A DNA stretch of 64,000 nt from Bog-756 sp963703145 (GTDB lineage Bacteria; Actinomycetota; Acidimicrobiia; Acidimicrobiales; RAAP-2). The notes under the pieces are model-generated. The model ran no database searches and was not told the DNA's origin. It saw only the letters and a program-made list of their open reading frames with translations. Shown here piece after piece: positions 1-8,496 of this stretch (positions within the stretch are counted from its first letter, which is position 1; the number at the start of each line of letters is the position of its first letter). Both the position numbers and the translations under genes were made by a program. The stretch covers positions 3,100,001 through 3,164,000 of the forward strand of contig OY969793.1 of assembly GCA_963703145.1 (NCBI GenBank). Reading direction: 5' to 3'.

Positions 1-310
1 GCACCACTGCCCGGCGGTCCGCGTCGTCCCGACGCCGGGTGATCAGCGTTTTGCCTTCCAGCCGGTCACACATACGCGTCGCCGTCGAAGGATCGACGTT
101 CAATGCCTGTGCCAGGTCCACCGGACGCTGAGGTCCCCGCGAGGCCAGCACCACCAGTGCCCGGTACTGAGGTAGCGAGACGGATACCTCTTCGGCAAGG
201 GATCGGGCGGCCACCGCCACGAGGACCCGACTGGCCGTGAGGACGGCGTCGGCCAGGTCGTCAGCACCGGACCCGGCGTCACCATGATCGATCCGACTAG
301 TGGTACCCAT
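1..310 (-). CDS. MarR family transcriptional regulator (C-terminus beyond window edge)
   Basis: The first 103 codons are present and the gene runs off the left edge. The sequence shows a MarR winged helix: a recognition helix with VDLAQALNVDPSTATRM at about residues 64-80, then the wing with RRRDDADRR near residues 92-100, which is the MarR signature. MarR proteins are dimeric repressors that often answer to phenolic or antibiotic ligands. The ATG at 308-310 is preceded not by a Shine-Dalgarno sequence but by a TACAAT hexamer 6 nt away, so the transcript is probably leaderless. A perfect palindrome overlaps that hexamer, which points to autorepression. The ligand cannot be read from the sequence. 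Confidence 0.9.
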   Translation of the reverse strand, partial: MGTTSRIDHGDAGSGADDLADAVLTASRVLVAVAARSLAEEVSVSLPQYRALVVLASRGPQRPVDLAQALNVDPSTATRMCDRLEGKTLITRRRDDADRRAVV

Positions 311-313
311 ACA

Positions 314-335
314 GTTATTGTAGTACTACAATAAC
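314..335. promoter_or_regulatory. Perfect 22-bp palindrome, probable MarR operator
   Basis: The 22 bases are exactly self-complementary, with half site GTTATTGTAGT and no spacer. The site is AT-rich in very GC-rich surroundings. It lies 4 bp upstream of the MarR start codon and covers the candidate -10 hexamer, so a bound dimer would block transcription. Size, symmetry and position are as expected for an autoregulatory MarR site. It could also control a rightward promoter for the small membrane protein at 435. Confidence 0.75.
317..322 (-). promoter_or_regulatory. -10 hexamer of a leaderless marR transcript
   Basis: On the minus strand TACAAT is followed by 6 nt and then the ATG of the MarR gene, so the transcription start would fall on or next to the A of the start codon. 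No Shine-Dalgarno sequence is present. Confidence 0.5.
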
Positions 336-434
336 TAGGGCAGAAACCGACGCATCTACATGGACCGTCTCCGGCCGGACAATCGACATGGTTGTCCCTT
401 GGGTGCGCTTCTGCCGGAGAAGGGAGGCCCTTAC

Positions 435-605
435 ATGCTGGCTACTGCCATTCAGGTGCTGACGGTCTTGATCGTTGTTGCCATCGTCGGACTCGCCGAC
501 CGGGCATTCAGAGCCGAGGATCGAAGCCGGGGCCACAAATCCGATGAGCCACCGGTGGGGCCTAGGTCCCAACCACCCGACCGGTATCGGGTCCAACTTC
601 GCTGA
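435..605 (+). CDS. Small single-pass membrane protein, unknown function
   Basis: This is a 56-residue reading frame starting at an ATG with AGGGAGG about 8 nt upstream. Residues 2-20 (LATAIQVLTVLIVVAIVGL) form one clear hydrophobic segment, followed by a charged, basic, proline-rich tail. No family is recognised. It runs divergently from the MarR gene and could share its palindromic operator, but that is inference. Small one-helix proteins like this are hard to separate from chance frames; the good ribosome binding site and the clean membrane segment are the only support. Confidence 0.4.
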   Translation: MLATAIQVLTVLIVVAIVGLADRAFRAEDRSRGHKSDEPPVGPRSQPPDRYRVQLR

Positions 606-717
606 CACTCATCAGAGCGACGCAGGCTTGGGCACTGGGACAGGACGGGATCTTGATCCAGACGGGCAGAGTGGGTCAGCGGGGCATCAGATCCTCAGCT
701 CCGCATACGTGGTCAGT

Positions 718-1395
718 TCAGTTCGGAAAGCTCGATTGAGCGAGTTGAAACTTGGCCGCTGTGCCAGTCAGCTTCGGATTCGATGCGCTGCAGTCCGCGA
801 TGACCGTGTCGCCCGACACCTCGGCGTAGTAGTTCCCTGCTGTGGTCGGAAAGTACAGGGTCTGGGCTGACGCCGTACCCGCCTTGGGACTGGTGGTGAC
901 TGTTGCGGTGGCGGTGCCGGTCCCGTAGGGCCTCTGCTTGTTGGCCGAGTTGACCGTGGTGGAGATGGCTCGCGGGTTGTCGATGGTGTACCAGCAGTTC
1001 CCCGCCGCCGAGCGGTTGGCGAGCACGATGCCGTTGCCCCCGGCGGACACGTACACCGACACGCTTGAGGGAGCGCCCGAGGTTGACGTCGTGAACGCGA
1101 GGGAAGGCTGGTCGCTAGCCAGCTCTGTCGCCATGAACGCCGGAAACGAGGCGTACTGGGCCGTACTGCCCAGGGCGAAGGACTGCCCATTGGTCTGAAA
1201 GACGGTGTCCGAGTCCGTCAGGGCCGTAGTCAGGTTCTGTTGGGCACCTCGGTCCTTGGCCGATTTGCCGGTCCCGAGAAATGTCGGTACCGCGATGGCC
1301 AGCAGAATGGCCAGAATCACCAGAACCACCATCAGTTCGATAAGGGTGAACCCCGAATCAGCCGCTTCCCGATGGGCTCGATCAGAAAGTTTCAT
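718..1395 (-). CDS. Type IV prepilin-like protein with N-methylation motif
   Basis: The 225-residue product starts with a 15-residue leader (MKLSDRAHREAADSG) followed by FTLIELMVVLVILAIL, the class III / type IV prepilin cleavage and N-methylation motif. Cleavage after Gly15 leaves Phe+1 and Glu+5, the residue needed for pilin assembly. The rest is a Ser/Thr/Ala-rich globular domain with cysteines near residue 130 and the C-terminus that could form the D-region disulfide. I chose the ATG at 1393-1395 because it gives a normal leader length; an upstream start would add 23 residues. No pilus assembly ATPase, PilC or peptidase lies nearby, so it would rely on machinery encoded elsewhere. It may act in adhesion, uptake or secretion. 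Confidence 0.85.
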   Translation of the reverse strand: MKLSDRAHREAADSGFTLIELMVVLVILAILLAIAVPTFLGTGKSAKDRGAQQNLTTALTDSDTVFQTNGQSFALGSTAQYASFPAFMATELASDQPSLAFTTSTSGAPSSVSVYVSAGGNGIVLANRSAAGNCWYTIDNPRAISTTVNSANKQRPYGTGTATATVTTSPKAGTASAQTLYFPTTAGNYYAEVSGDTVIADCSASNPKLTGTAAKFQLAQSSFPN

Positions 1396-1566
1396 GGTTT
1401 TCACATCGTCACGAATACATAGATCCTTGAACCCCAGATGGTTCCCTGGACAGTGAATTGGCACGTCGACGTGGTCACAATTCGGACCGGCCGTCGGTAG
1501 GTCGCCGCGATCGGCAAAGCCAGACCGGTAATAAACTTCCAGTGATTGATTTCATGTAATTGCGAC

Positions 1567-1572
1567 TACGTT
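1567..1572 (+). promoter_or_regulatory. -10 hexamer, probable leaderless transcript of the gene at 1580
   Basis: TACGTT matches TANNNT and ends 7 nt before the ATG at 1580; no Shine-Dalgarno sequence is visible. Confidence 0.4.
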
Positions 1573-1579
1573 GAGCGGC

Positions 1580-1888
1580 ATGGCGTGGAACTTCCTGACT
1601 AACCACGGTCGGGCCCTGGTCTGTATCGCTCGCGACCCCGAGGTCCGGCTCCGGGACATCGCCGACTCCCTCGGCATCACCGAGCGCCGGGCCCACGGGA
1701 TCGTGAACGACCTGGCTGAGGCGGGCTACGTCCTGAAGGAGAAGGTCGGACGCCGGAACTGCTACCAGGTCCAATATCACCTTCCCGTCCCCGACTTGGT
1801 CGAACAAGAGCGCGCCATCGGCGAGGTGTTGGACGTCCTGGCCGGAACCGGGAAGCGCCGCCGCACCGCCCGCCGGCCGGCCGGCTGA
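1580..1888 (+). CDS. Small winged-helix transcriptional regulator
   Basis: The product is 102 residues. It opens with MAWNFLTNHGRALVCIARDP and carries a helix-turn-helix (VRLRDIADSLGITERRAHGI) followed by a helix and wing (VNDLAEAGYVLKEKVGRRN). This matches a family of short MarR/ArsR-like winged-helix proteins common in actinobacteria. The C-terminus is an Arg-rich tail (KRRRTARRPAG) that may add non-specific DNA contacts. There is an in-frame TTG three codons upstream; the ATG is preferred because a TANNNT hexamer lies 7 nt before it and the family begins with M-x-W-x-FLTNH. The target is unknown. The gene is transcribed toward the acyl-CoA operon but separated from it by about 75 bp. Confidence 0.8.
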   Translation: MAWNFLTNHGRALVCIARDPEVRLRDIADSLGITERRAHGIVNDLAEAGYVLKEKVGRRNCYQVQYHLPVPDLVEQERAIGEVLDVLAGTGKRRRTARRPAG

Positions 1889-1964
1889 CCGGAGCCCGGA
1901 CCGACGCCGGTTAGCGCCCTATTTATCCGCCCCGCTACGGTGGCGGCAAACGAACGGGGTGGGC

Positions 1965-2384
1965 ATGACGACGGAAGCGGGGGCCATGACTGATCAGATT
2001 CCCTTGGTCGACTATCTGGTGCTCGGGAGCGATCCCCACCTGGTGGCCAACGAGTGCACCTCGTGTGGGGCGCGCTTCTTCGACCGCCGCAACGGTTGCG
2101 CCAGCTGTGGTGGGACCGAGTTCAAGCAGGTGGACATCCCCACCGAGGGCGAGGTGCGGGCCTTCACCATCGTGAGCTTCGCAGCTCCGGGGGTGCCGGT
2201 CCCCTACGTTGCCGCCCTGATCGACTGCGGCGGCACCAGCGTGCGGGCCAACCTGATCAACGTGGAGCCGGACCCCGAGCACGTGACCCTGGGCATGCCA
2301 GTCCGGCTGGCCACCCAGCCGATCGGCACCGACAGCAGTGGTACTGAAGCAATCGGGTTCGGCTTCGAACCCCGAGGAGGTTGA
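1965..2384 (+). CDS. DUF35 Zn-ribbon/OB-fold acyl-CoA-associated protein
   Basis: This 139-residue protein has a rubredoxin-like zinc ribbon with Cys31, Cys34, Cys45 and Cys48 (CTSC...CASC), then an OB-fold segment with EVRAFTIVSF and PYVAALIDCGG. DUF35 proteins partner thiolase-like or hydratase-like enzymes and help bind the CoA thioester; ChsH2 of steroid side-chain degradation is the studied case. The next gene, 5 bp downstream, is such a thiolase, so the two products probably form one complex. Starts at 1959 (GTG), 1965 (ATG) and 1986 (ATG) are all possible; 1965 is taken as a compromise. This is the first gene of a four-gene acyl-CoA operon. Confidence 0.85.
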   Translation: MTTEAGAMTDQIPLVDYLVLGSDPHLVANECTSCGARFFDRRNGCASCGGTEFKQVDIPTEGEVRAFTIVSFAAPGVPVPYVAALIDCGGTSVRANLINVEPDPEHVTLGMPVRLATQPIGTDSSGTEAIGFGFEPRGG

Positions 2385-2389
2385 ACGAG

Positions 2390-3592
2390 ATGGCATCCGA
2401 CGATGTGTGGATCCTCGGGATCCATATGACCAAGTTCGGCAAGCACCCCGACCTCGACCTGGTCGATCTGGCCTCGGAGGCGGTCACCGGCGCGCTGGCC
2501 GACGGCGGGGTGACCATGAAGGACATGGGGGTCATCGGGGCCGGCAACCTGATGGCGGCCAACGCCGGGATCGGCCAACAGGTGCAAAAGCAGCTGGGCC
2601 AGACCGGTATCCCCGTCTACAACGTGGCCAACGCCTGCGCCACCGGCGCCACCGCCCTGCGGGTGGCGTGCATGGCTGTGAAGTCAGGCGAGACCGACAT
2701 GGGCCTGGCCTTCGGGGTGGAGAAGCTCTCGGGGGCGGGGCTGCTGTCTGGCGGTAGCCGCGGTGACGACGGCGACACCTGGACCCCCAAGGGCCGCTAC
2801 GGAGCGGTGGCACCGGTTGACGGCCGCATCGGGACCGAGATCATGCCCGGCGTGTTCGCCCAGATCGGCATGGAGTACGGCCACCGCTACGGCGGCACCA
2901 GCTTCGAGCTATTCGCCAAGATCTCGGAGAAGAACCACTCCCACTCGACCCTCAACCCACTGGCCGCCTACACCAAGAAGATGAGCCTCGAGCAGATCAT
3001 GGGCGACATCATGATCGCCTACCCCAACACCCGGCCCATGTGCTCGGCCAACTGCGACGGTGCTGCCGCCGCGGTGGTCGTGAGCGGCTCGAAGCTCAAG
3101 ACCCTCTCCCTGGAGCAGCAGAAGCGGGCCGTCAAGATCGGCGCCTCGGTCCTCACCACCGATCCGTGGGAGGAGTCCTGTCAGATCCTCCCCGACGTCA
3201 ACACCCTGACCCGCAACGCCGCCACCCAGGCCTACGAGCAGGCCGGCGTCGGTCCGTCCGATCTCGATCTGGTCGAGCTGCACGACTGCTTCGCCACCGC
3301 CGAGCTCGTGCACTACGACAACCTGATGCTGTGCGAGGTCGGCGGGGCCGTCGACTTCTTCAACTCCGGGGCCACCTGGCGCGACGGAGCCATGCCGGTG
3401 AACGTGTCGGGAGGGCTGGAGTCCAAGGGCCACCCCATCGCCGCCACCGGGATCGCCAACGTGTGGGAGGTGGCCACCCATCTTCGGGGTGAGGCCGGTA
3501 ACCGCCAGATCGAGGGCGCCCGGGTCGGTCTGGCCCACGTGATCGGGCTGGGCTCGGCCTGTGGGGTGCACATCCTCGAGAAGGCGGCCTGA
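2390..3592 (+). CDS. Thiolase superfamily protein (SCP-x / lipid-transfer type)
   Basis: A 400-residue thiolase-fold enzyme. The nucleophile is Cys83 in NVANACATGATAL; later motifs HDCFATAEL and GGLESKGHPIAATG supply the histidines of the active site. The sequence resembles SCP-x-type thiolases and the aldolases paired with DUF35 proteins (acyl-CoA cleavage or retro-aldol release of a side chain) more than biosynthetic acetoacetyl-CoA thiolases. The ATG at 2390 follows GAGGAGG at good spacing, so the upstream in-frame TTG is rejected. The gene sits directly after its likely DUF35 partner and before a CoA ligase and an SDR, which suggests beta-oxidation-like breakdown of a lipid, steroid or isoprenoid acid. 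Substrate unknown. Confidence 0.88.
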   Translation: MASDDVWILGIHMTKFGKHPDLDLVDLASEAVTGALADGGVTMKDMGVIGAGNLMAANAGIGQQVQKQLGQTGIPVYNVANACATGATALRVACMAVKSGETDMGLAFGVEKLSGAGLLSGGSRGDDGDTWTPKGRYGAVAPVDGRIGTEIMPGVFAQIGMEYGHRYGGTSFELFAKISEKNHSHSTLNPLAAYTKKMSLEQIMGDIMIAYPNTRPMCSANCDGAAAAVVVSGSKLKTLSLEQQKRAVKIGASVLTTDPWEESCQILPDVNTLTRNAATQAYEQAGVGPSDLDLVELHDCFATAELVHYDNLMLCEVGGAVDFFNSGATWRDGAMPVNVSGGLESKGHPIAATGIANVWEVATHLRGEAGNRQIEGARVGLAHVIGLGSACGVHILEKAA

Positions 3593-3672
3593 GCGACCGG
3601 TCGGCTGGCGGCACGGGACGACTGAGGGCCGGGCATGACCAACCGCGATCCAGCCGTGCGGGTGGCCTCGAT

Positions 3673-5124
3673 ATGAACGTCGGCCATGCGCTCGATGCAC
3701 CGGTCGCCAGTGTCCCCGACCGGGTGGCGCTGTTCGTCGACGGGGAGGAGATCACCTACCGCCAGCTCGACGCGTACGTGACCAACACGGCTTCGGCCCT
3801 GGCCGCGGCCGGCGTCGGTCGGGGCGACCGGGTGGCCCTGGTCAACCTGAGCAGCGCCCTGTCGGTGGCGACCATCTTCGCCGCCGCCCGGCTGGGGGCC
3901 GCCGCGGCCCAGATGAACGCCTACCTGACCCCGGGGGAGCTGGGCCAGCTGGCCGAGCTGATCGGGGCCCGGGTGGGGGTGGCCGGTGACCGGTTCGCCG
4001 ACGGTCTGTCCTCGGTGATCGAAGGGCCGGTGCTCATGGGGTCCGAGCTGCTCACCCACCGGGGCGACGACCCGGCCACGGTCGGAGCAGACGACGACAC
4101 GGCCCTCATCCTGTTCACCAGTGGAACCACGGGGCTGCCCAAGCCCATCGACATCAGCCACGGCGTGGTCACCGACCGCCTGGAGTACTACACCAAGCCC
4201 ATCGATCCGACCGCCCCCCAGGTGGTGGACATGATGTCGGCCCCCATCTTCCACATCGCCGGCACCCTCGGCCTGTTCATCTCCTTGCACCAGGGCAAGC
4301 AGATGGTGATGATGCCCCGGTTCGACGCCGGGGAGTGGCTGGCGCTGGTGGAGTCCCGCCGAGTGACCCAGACCTTCGTGGTGCCCACCATGCTGCGCCG
4401 CATCCTCGACCATCCGGACTTCGCCACCACCGACCTCAGCTCGCTCCAGGCCCTGAGTTACGGCGCAGCGGCCGCGCCGGTGGACCTGGTGCGCCGGGCG
4501 GTGGCCGCCCTCCCCCACGTGGACTTCTCGAACACATTCGGCCAGACCGAGACCCTCGGCGCCTACGCCGCCCTCACCGCCGACGACCACCGCCGAGGCG
4601 ACCGGTTCGGATCGGTGGGCCGTCCCCTGCCGGGCGTGGAGGTGTCCATTTGCGACCCGACCACGGGCAAGGAGGTGGCCACCGGCGAGGTCGGGGAGTT
4701 CCTGGTGCGGGCCAAGCAGAACACCACCTCGGAGTGGCTCCACACCGGGGACATCGGTCGGCGGGACGACGAGGGGTACCTGTTCTTGTCGGGACGCATC
4801 TCGGACACCATCAACCGCGGCGGCGAGAAGTTCGGCCCGGTCGAGGTCGAAGAGGTCCTCCGCACCCATCCGAGCGTCGTCGACGTCGGCGTGGTCGGTG
4901 TGCCCGACCCCGAGCTCGGGGAGCGGGTCGGCGCGGTGGTGGTCACCTCCGAGCCGGTGGTGGCCGAGGACCTGGTCGGATACTGCACCGACCGGCTGGC
5001 CACCTACAAGGCACCAGAGTTCGTGGTGTTCGCCGACGACCTCCCCATCAGCGTGTTGGGCAAGCTCAACCGGCCCGCACTGCGGGAGCTCCTGGCCGAC
5101 GCGCCTGCCGTGAGCCGGCCCTAA
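3673..5124 (+). CDS. Class I adenylate-forming acyl-CoA synthetase
   Basis: This 483-residue enzyme shows the ANL superfamily motifs: the ATP/AMP loop LFTSGTTGLPKP at about 148-158, NTFGQTET near 280, WLHTGDIGRRDDEGYLFLSGR near 358-380, and the C-terminal catalytic lysine in LGKLNR near residue 470. It activates a carboxylic acid as acyl-AMP and transfers it to CoA. It is slightly shorter than typical fatty acyl-CoA ligases (500-550 residues). It would load the substrate on which the thiolase and SDR of the same operon act. The chain length of the acid cannot be read from the sequence. Confidence 0.88.
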   Translation: MNVGHALDAPVASVPDRVALFVDGEEITYRQLDAYVTNTASALAAAGVGRGDRVALVNLSSALSVATIFAAARLGAAAAQMNAYLTPGELGQLAELIGARVGVAGDRFADGLSSVIEGPVLMGSELLTHRGDDPATVGADDDTALILFTSGTTGLPKPIDISHGVVTDRLEYYTKPIDPTAPQVVDMMSAPIFHIAGTLGLFISLHQGKQMVMMPRFDAGEWLALVESRRVTQTFVVPTMLRRILDHPDFATTDLSSLQALSYGAAAAPVDLVRRAVAALPHVDFSNTFGQTETLGAYAALTADDHRRGDRFGSVGRPLPGVEVSICDPTTGKEVATGEVGEFLVRAKQNTTSEWLHTGDIGRRDDEGYLFLSGRISDTINRGGEKFGPVEVEEVLRTHPSVVDVGVVGVPDPELGERVGAVVVTSEPVVAEDLVGYCTDRLATYKAPEFVVFADDLPISVLGKLNRPALRELLADAPAVSRP

Positions 5125-5152
5125 CGGCCGGCCGATCGAGAACGGAGCACGC

Positions 5153-5941
5153 ATGGGACTGCTGGACGGTCAACGGGCGGTGATCACCGGAGGTGCGTCG
5201 GGGATCGGCCGTGCCACGGCGCGGCGGATGGCCGCCGAGGGTGCCTCGGTGTCGGTCATCGACCTGAACGGCGACGCCGCGGCCGACGTTGCGGGCGAGA
5301 TCGGTGGCCACCACTTCGTGGCCGACGTCACCGACCCCGACACACTGCGCGACGCTGTCGACGGGGCGGCCAGGGCCATGGGTGGCCTCACCATTCTCTA
5401 CAACAACGCCGGCATCGGCAGCGTCTCCCCGCTCCACGAGTGGGCGCCCGACGAATGGAACCGGCTGATCGCCGTCAACCTGACCGGTGTCTACCTCGGG
5501 TTCCGGGCCGCCATCCCCCACCTGCGCGCCGCCGGAGGCGGCAGCGTCGTCTCCACGGCGTCGATCAGCGGCACCCGGCCCGCCGCCGGCGAGGCCCCCT
5601 ACTCGGCGGCCAAGGCCGGCGTGGCCGCCATCACCGCGTCGGCAGCCCTCGAGTACGGGCCCGACATCCGGGTGAACTCGGTGTCCCCGGGCATGATCCT
5701 GACGGCCCTGACCGAGCCCCTCATGCAGTTCCTTCCCGACGAGCGGGAGCGGTTCGTGCGCACCACGCCGCTGGGGCGGATCGGCGAGCCCGAGGACATC
5801 GCCGACGTGGTGGTCTTCCTCTGCTCGGACCTGGCCCGGTTCATCACGGGCCAGAACATCGTGGTCGACGGCGGCATGACCCTGCACGGTTCGGGCATCG
5901 ACGGGATCCTCCAGCAGATCTTCGTGCCGCCGCCCAGCTGA
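5153..5941 (+). CDS. Short-chain dehydrogenase/reductase (SDR)
   Basis: A classical 262-residue SDR. The Rossmann motif TGGASGIG lies at 12-19, acidic Asp37 (VIDLN) after strand 2 suggests NAD(H), NNAGIG lies at 84-89, and the catalytic set is Ser137, Tyr150 and Lys154 (YSAAK). The C-terminal GQNIVVDGGMTLHG is typical of the FabG/2,3-dihydrodiol branch. Upstream AACGGAG gives a good ribosome binding site for the ATG. As the last gene of the DUF35-thiolase-ligase operon it probably oxidises a 3-hydroxyacyl-CoA or a related alcohol, but SDR specificity cannot be predicted from sequence alone. Confidence 0.9.
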   Translation: MGLLDGQRAVITGGASGIGRATARRMAAEGASVSVIDLNGDAAADVAGEIGGHHFVADVTDPDTLRDAVDGAARAMGGLTILYNNAGIGSVSPLHEWAPDEWNRLIAVNLTGVYLGFRAAIPHLRAAGGGSVVSTASISGTRPAAGEAPYSAAKAGVAAITASAALEYGPDIRVNSVSPGMILTALTEPLMQFLPDERERFVRTTPLGRIGEPEDIADVVVFLCSDLARFITGQNIVVDGGMTLHGSGIDGILQQIFVPPPS

Positions 5942-5954
5942 GCCGGGCCGGGGC

Positions 5955-7169
5955 TCACACCACCGGTTCGGAGACCACCCCGAAGTACTCCTGGTACTCG
6001 GCCGCCCGCGCCCGCAGCGCGTGCTCGTCGAGCCCGGTGCCACCGAACGTGTAGCGCCTGCCGCCGCCGCCCCCGTCGCCGGGGTGCCCGGCCAGGAATG
6101 TCCGCATGCGGGCCTCCACCTCGGCGCTCAGCGGCGTACCGAGCTGGTCGTAGACGGCCCCGATGGTGGTGAAGGGATCGTCCATGAACTCACAGAACTG
6201 CACGTCGATAACCTGGCCCGGGCCCAGTGTGCCGTCGCGTCGGGCGCTGAGCGACCGGTCGAGGCCGACGAAGATGTCGTCGCAGTACTCGGCGGCAGCG
6301 GTGGCCAGCGGGCTCTCGTCGCTGGCCATGCATCGGAGGTGGGCCACCAAGGCGCTCACCGAGGCGATCACCTTGAGGGGGTCGCGGTGGGTCTGGATGA
6401 CCACGGCGTCGGGGTACTCGGCCAGCAACGCCCCGAGATGCCAGAGGTGGGCGGGCGACTTGAGGAGCCAGCGGCCGCCGTGGTGCCCGGACTGGAGGTG
6501 CTGCAGGAAGGCGCGGTGCCACCGGTAGGCGGGGGCGAGGTCGGCGTCGTGGAGCAGCCACCGCTCGTACTCGGGCACGTCGTACTGGGTGTGGAAGATC
6601 ATCGAGCGGAAGTCCGACCCGGTGATCCTCACGCACTCCTGGGCCAGTCGCGCGCCCATCGGATGGAAGTCGGTGAAGCCCGGGATGACCAGGTCCACGA
6701 GGTCGCTGGCGGCCTGGCACTCGTCGATCCGGGGGTCGGTGTCGTAGGTGGCCGTGGCCGGGGGTGGCACCGGGAAGTCGACCTCCCAGCTCAGCGGGGC
6801 GCGATGGGCGGGATCCTGGGCCAGCAGGTCGTAGAGGATCGTCGTCCCGGTGCGGGGCTGGCCCACGATCACCAGCGGGGCATCCACACGGCCCCTGGCC
6901 ACCTCGGGGTGGTTGGCCCGCCAGTCGACGATGCGGAGCCGATTGGCCAAGTACCCGGTCAGGTCGGTCTGGACGATGGTGGCGCCCAGCTCGTTCAGGT
7001 TTGCCGACCGGTCGAGGTCCTCCAGCAGCCGGTCCAGCCCCTCGGTCCAGCTGGGCTCACCCAGGTCGCCGAGCCCGGTCTGTCCGGCCGCGTCCTCGAC
7101 CAGCTGGTCACGGGTCCTGCCCACCGAGACCACCCGGCTCACGCCCCCAGGGGGCAGCGACGGCCCCAT
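5955..7169 (-). CDS. Sulfotransferase family protein
   Basis: About 404 residues. The PAPS 5'-phosphosulfate loop is VGQPRTGTTILYDLL at about 102-116, and the 3'-phosphate motif is THRDPLKVIASVSAL in the middle of the protein. LKSPAHLWHL supplies another conserved segment. The fold belongs to the large actinobacterial Sulfotransfer_3 type that transfers sulfate from PAPS to a hydroxyl or amine of a small molecule, lipid or sugar. A Gly-rich linker (GDGGGGGRR) lies near the C-terminus. The start is uncertain: ATG 7169 is the first that leaves a normal N-terminus, but there is no clear ribosome binding site. It converges on the SDR gene with a 13-bp gap. Confidence 0.85.
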   Translation of the reverse strand: MGPSLPPGGVSRVVSVGRTRDQLVEDAAGQTGLGDLGEPSWTEGLDRLLEDLDRSANLNELGATIVQTDLTGYLANRLRIVDWRANHPEVARGRVDAPLVIVGQPRTGTTILYDLLAQDPAHRAPLSWEVDFPVPPPATATYDTDPRIDECQAASDLVDLVIPGFTDFHPMGARLAQECVRITGSDFRSMIFHTQYDVPEYERWLLHDADLAPAYRWHRAFLQHLQSGHHGGRWLLKSPAHLWHLGALLAEYPDAVVIQTHRDPLKVIASVSALVAHLRCMASDESPLATAAAEYCDDIFVGLDRSLSARRDGTLGPGQVIDVQFCEFMDDPFTTIGAVYDQLGTPLSAEVEARMRTFLAGHPGDGGGGGRRYTFGGTGLDEHALRARAAEYQEYFGVVSEPVV

Positions 7170-7299
7170 GAGCTGACCGACCGTGGGCCGGCTCCCGACT
7201 CGATGATGAGACGCATGCGGCTCCCTCCCCCTGGACTGGCCTCCCTGAACGTAGGCCATGCCGACCGGCCGCGCCCGAGGATCCGGCGGGACGGGCCGC

Positions 7300-8496
7300 C
7301 TAGGACCCCGTCACCAGGGCACGGCGACGGATCTCGTCCCAGGCCGCCGGGGTCAGGGCGTAGTTCCGCACACTGCCCGAGGCGAACCACGTCCAGCTGG
7401 CCGGTCGCACCAGCGTGGCCGCGGCCGCCATCACCAGCGGCACGCCGGCCAGGGGATCGTGGGCCACCGGTGTCAGCTCCTCACGGCTGCCGGCGTACCG
7501 CCCACGGTGGCCGACCGTCCCGACGAGTTCGCGGAGGACCCCGCGCCGGCCGGTGTGGTGCTGGGCGGCGCCGAGCACCGCCAGGAGGGACTGGTGCGTG
7601 GCCACACCCGGTCGGCCCGGCCGCTGCAGCTCGGGGGACTCGCCGCGGGCCAACGCCACCATGGGCCCCACCAGGTCGACCCCGGCGGACCAGGCGTTGG
7701 CCGGCTCCACCAGGCGGGGGTTGACGTCGATGACCAGCGGCCCGGCCGGGCCCAGGATCACGTCGGCGGATAGGGCGCCGTGCCAGCGGAGGCTGGAGCC
7801 GAGCAACTCCAGGGACGCCCTCGCCTCGGGGAGTTCGATGCTGGTCTTGTGGCTGGCGCCACCGTTGGCCCCCTCGCCGGTCCGCAGGTTGGCATGGAAC
7901 GCCACGAGGGACCCCTGGTCGAACACGGACTGGCACATGGCCAGCGGCCCGGCCTCCTCGGCCTGGATGACGAGGTCGTCCGCGCCGGCCTCCTCGGCCG
8001 TCAGGTCCCCGGCCATCGCCACCCGGCGCACGCCGCCCGAGGCGGTGCCGATGGGCTGTTTCACGAACGCCGGGAACTGGTCCCAGCCCGCCAGGCCGAC
8101 CGCTCCGGGCGGCTGGGGGATCCCCAGCGACTCCAGGGTCACGAGGGCCGACGCCTTGTCCTGCACGGCGGCCAGGGCCTCGAAGGTCGGCACCACCGTG
8201 GCCACGCCGGCCTCACCGAGGCGGTCGGGGGCGGCGGCTAGGACGGCCACCTGCTCCTGGGTGGGGAAGAGCATCTCGAAGTGGCCGTTCGCGTAGGTGT
8301 CCAGTGCGGCGTCCAGCCAGGCCCACGGGTCGGCCCCGTAGGGCGGCACCGGGTGGATGCAACGGACGTGGCGGGTGAACCGGCACAGGCACAGGGGGTC
8401 GGGGGCGAGCGCCTCGACGGTGTGGCCCGCCGCCGACAGTCGACCGGCCACCTGGCGGGCCGTCAGTCCCGAGCCATCGGTCAGGAGGATCTTCAT
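7300..8496 (-). CDS. ATP-grasp domain enzyme
   Basis: The 398-residue product begins MKILLTDGSGLTARQVAGRL, a pre-ATP-grasp Rossmann-like domain. The central part reads like an ATP-grasp ligase: QDKASALVTLESLGIPQP (start of the A domain), FVKQPIGTASGGVRRV (lysine and glycine-rich loop), VIQAEEAGP (adenine hinge) and LVIDVNPRLVEPANAW (Mg-binding D-x-N-x-R). The family couples ATP to formation of an amide or thioester bond through an acyl phosphate, often in peptide or natural-product synthesis. The gene is divergent from a TetR gene with only 24 bp between the start codons, so it is almost certainly that regulator's target. Substrate unknown. Confidence 0.82.
   Translation of the reverse strand: MKILLTDGSGLTARQVAGRLSAAGHTVEALAPDPLCLCRFTRHVRCIHPVPPYGADPWAWLDAALDTYANGHFEMLFPTQEQVAVLAAAPDRLGEAGVATVVPTFEALAAVQDKASALVTLESLGIPQPPGAVGLAGWDQFPAFVKQPIGTASGGVRRVAMAGDLTAEEAGADDLVIQAEEAGPLAMCQSVFDQGSLVAFHANLRTGEGANGGASHKTSIELPEARASLELLGSSLRWHGALSADVILGPAGPLVIDVNPRLVEPANAWSAGVDLVGPMVALARGESPELQRPGRPGVATHQSLLAVLGAAQHHTGRRGVLRELVGTVGHRGRYAGSREELTPVAHDPLAGVPLVMAAAATLVRPASWTWFASGSVRNYALTPAAWDEIRRRALVTGS

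Noticed and set aside
3313..5154. 613-residue minus-strand open frame
   Set aside because: It is the antisense shadow of the CoA ligase, with His/Gly/Asp-rich low-complexity sequence.
7195..7259. Upstream start of the sulfotransferase at 7259
   Set aside because: It would add 30 residues (RGREPHASHHRVG type) that do not look like the family and has no ribosome binding site.
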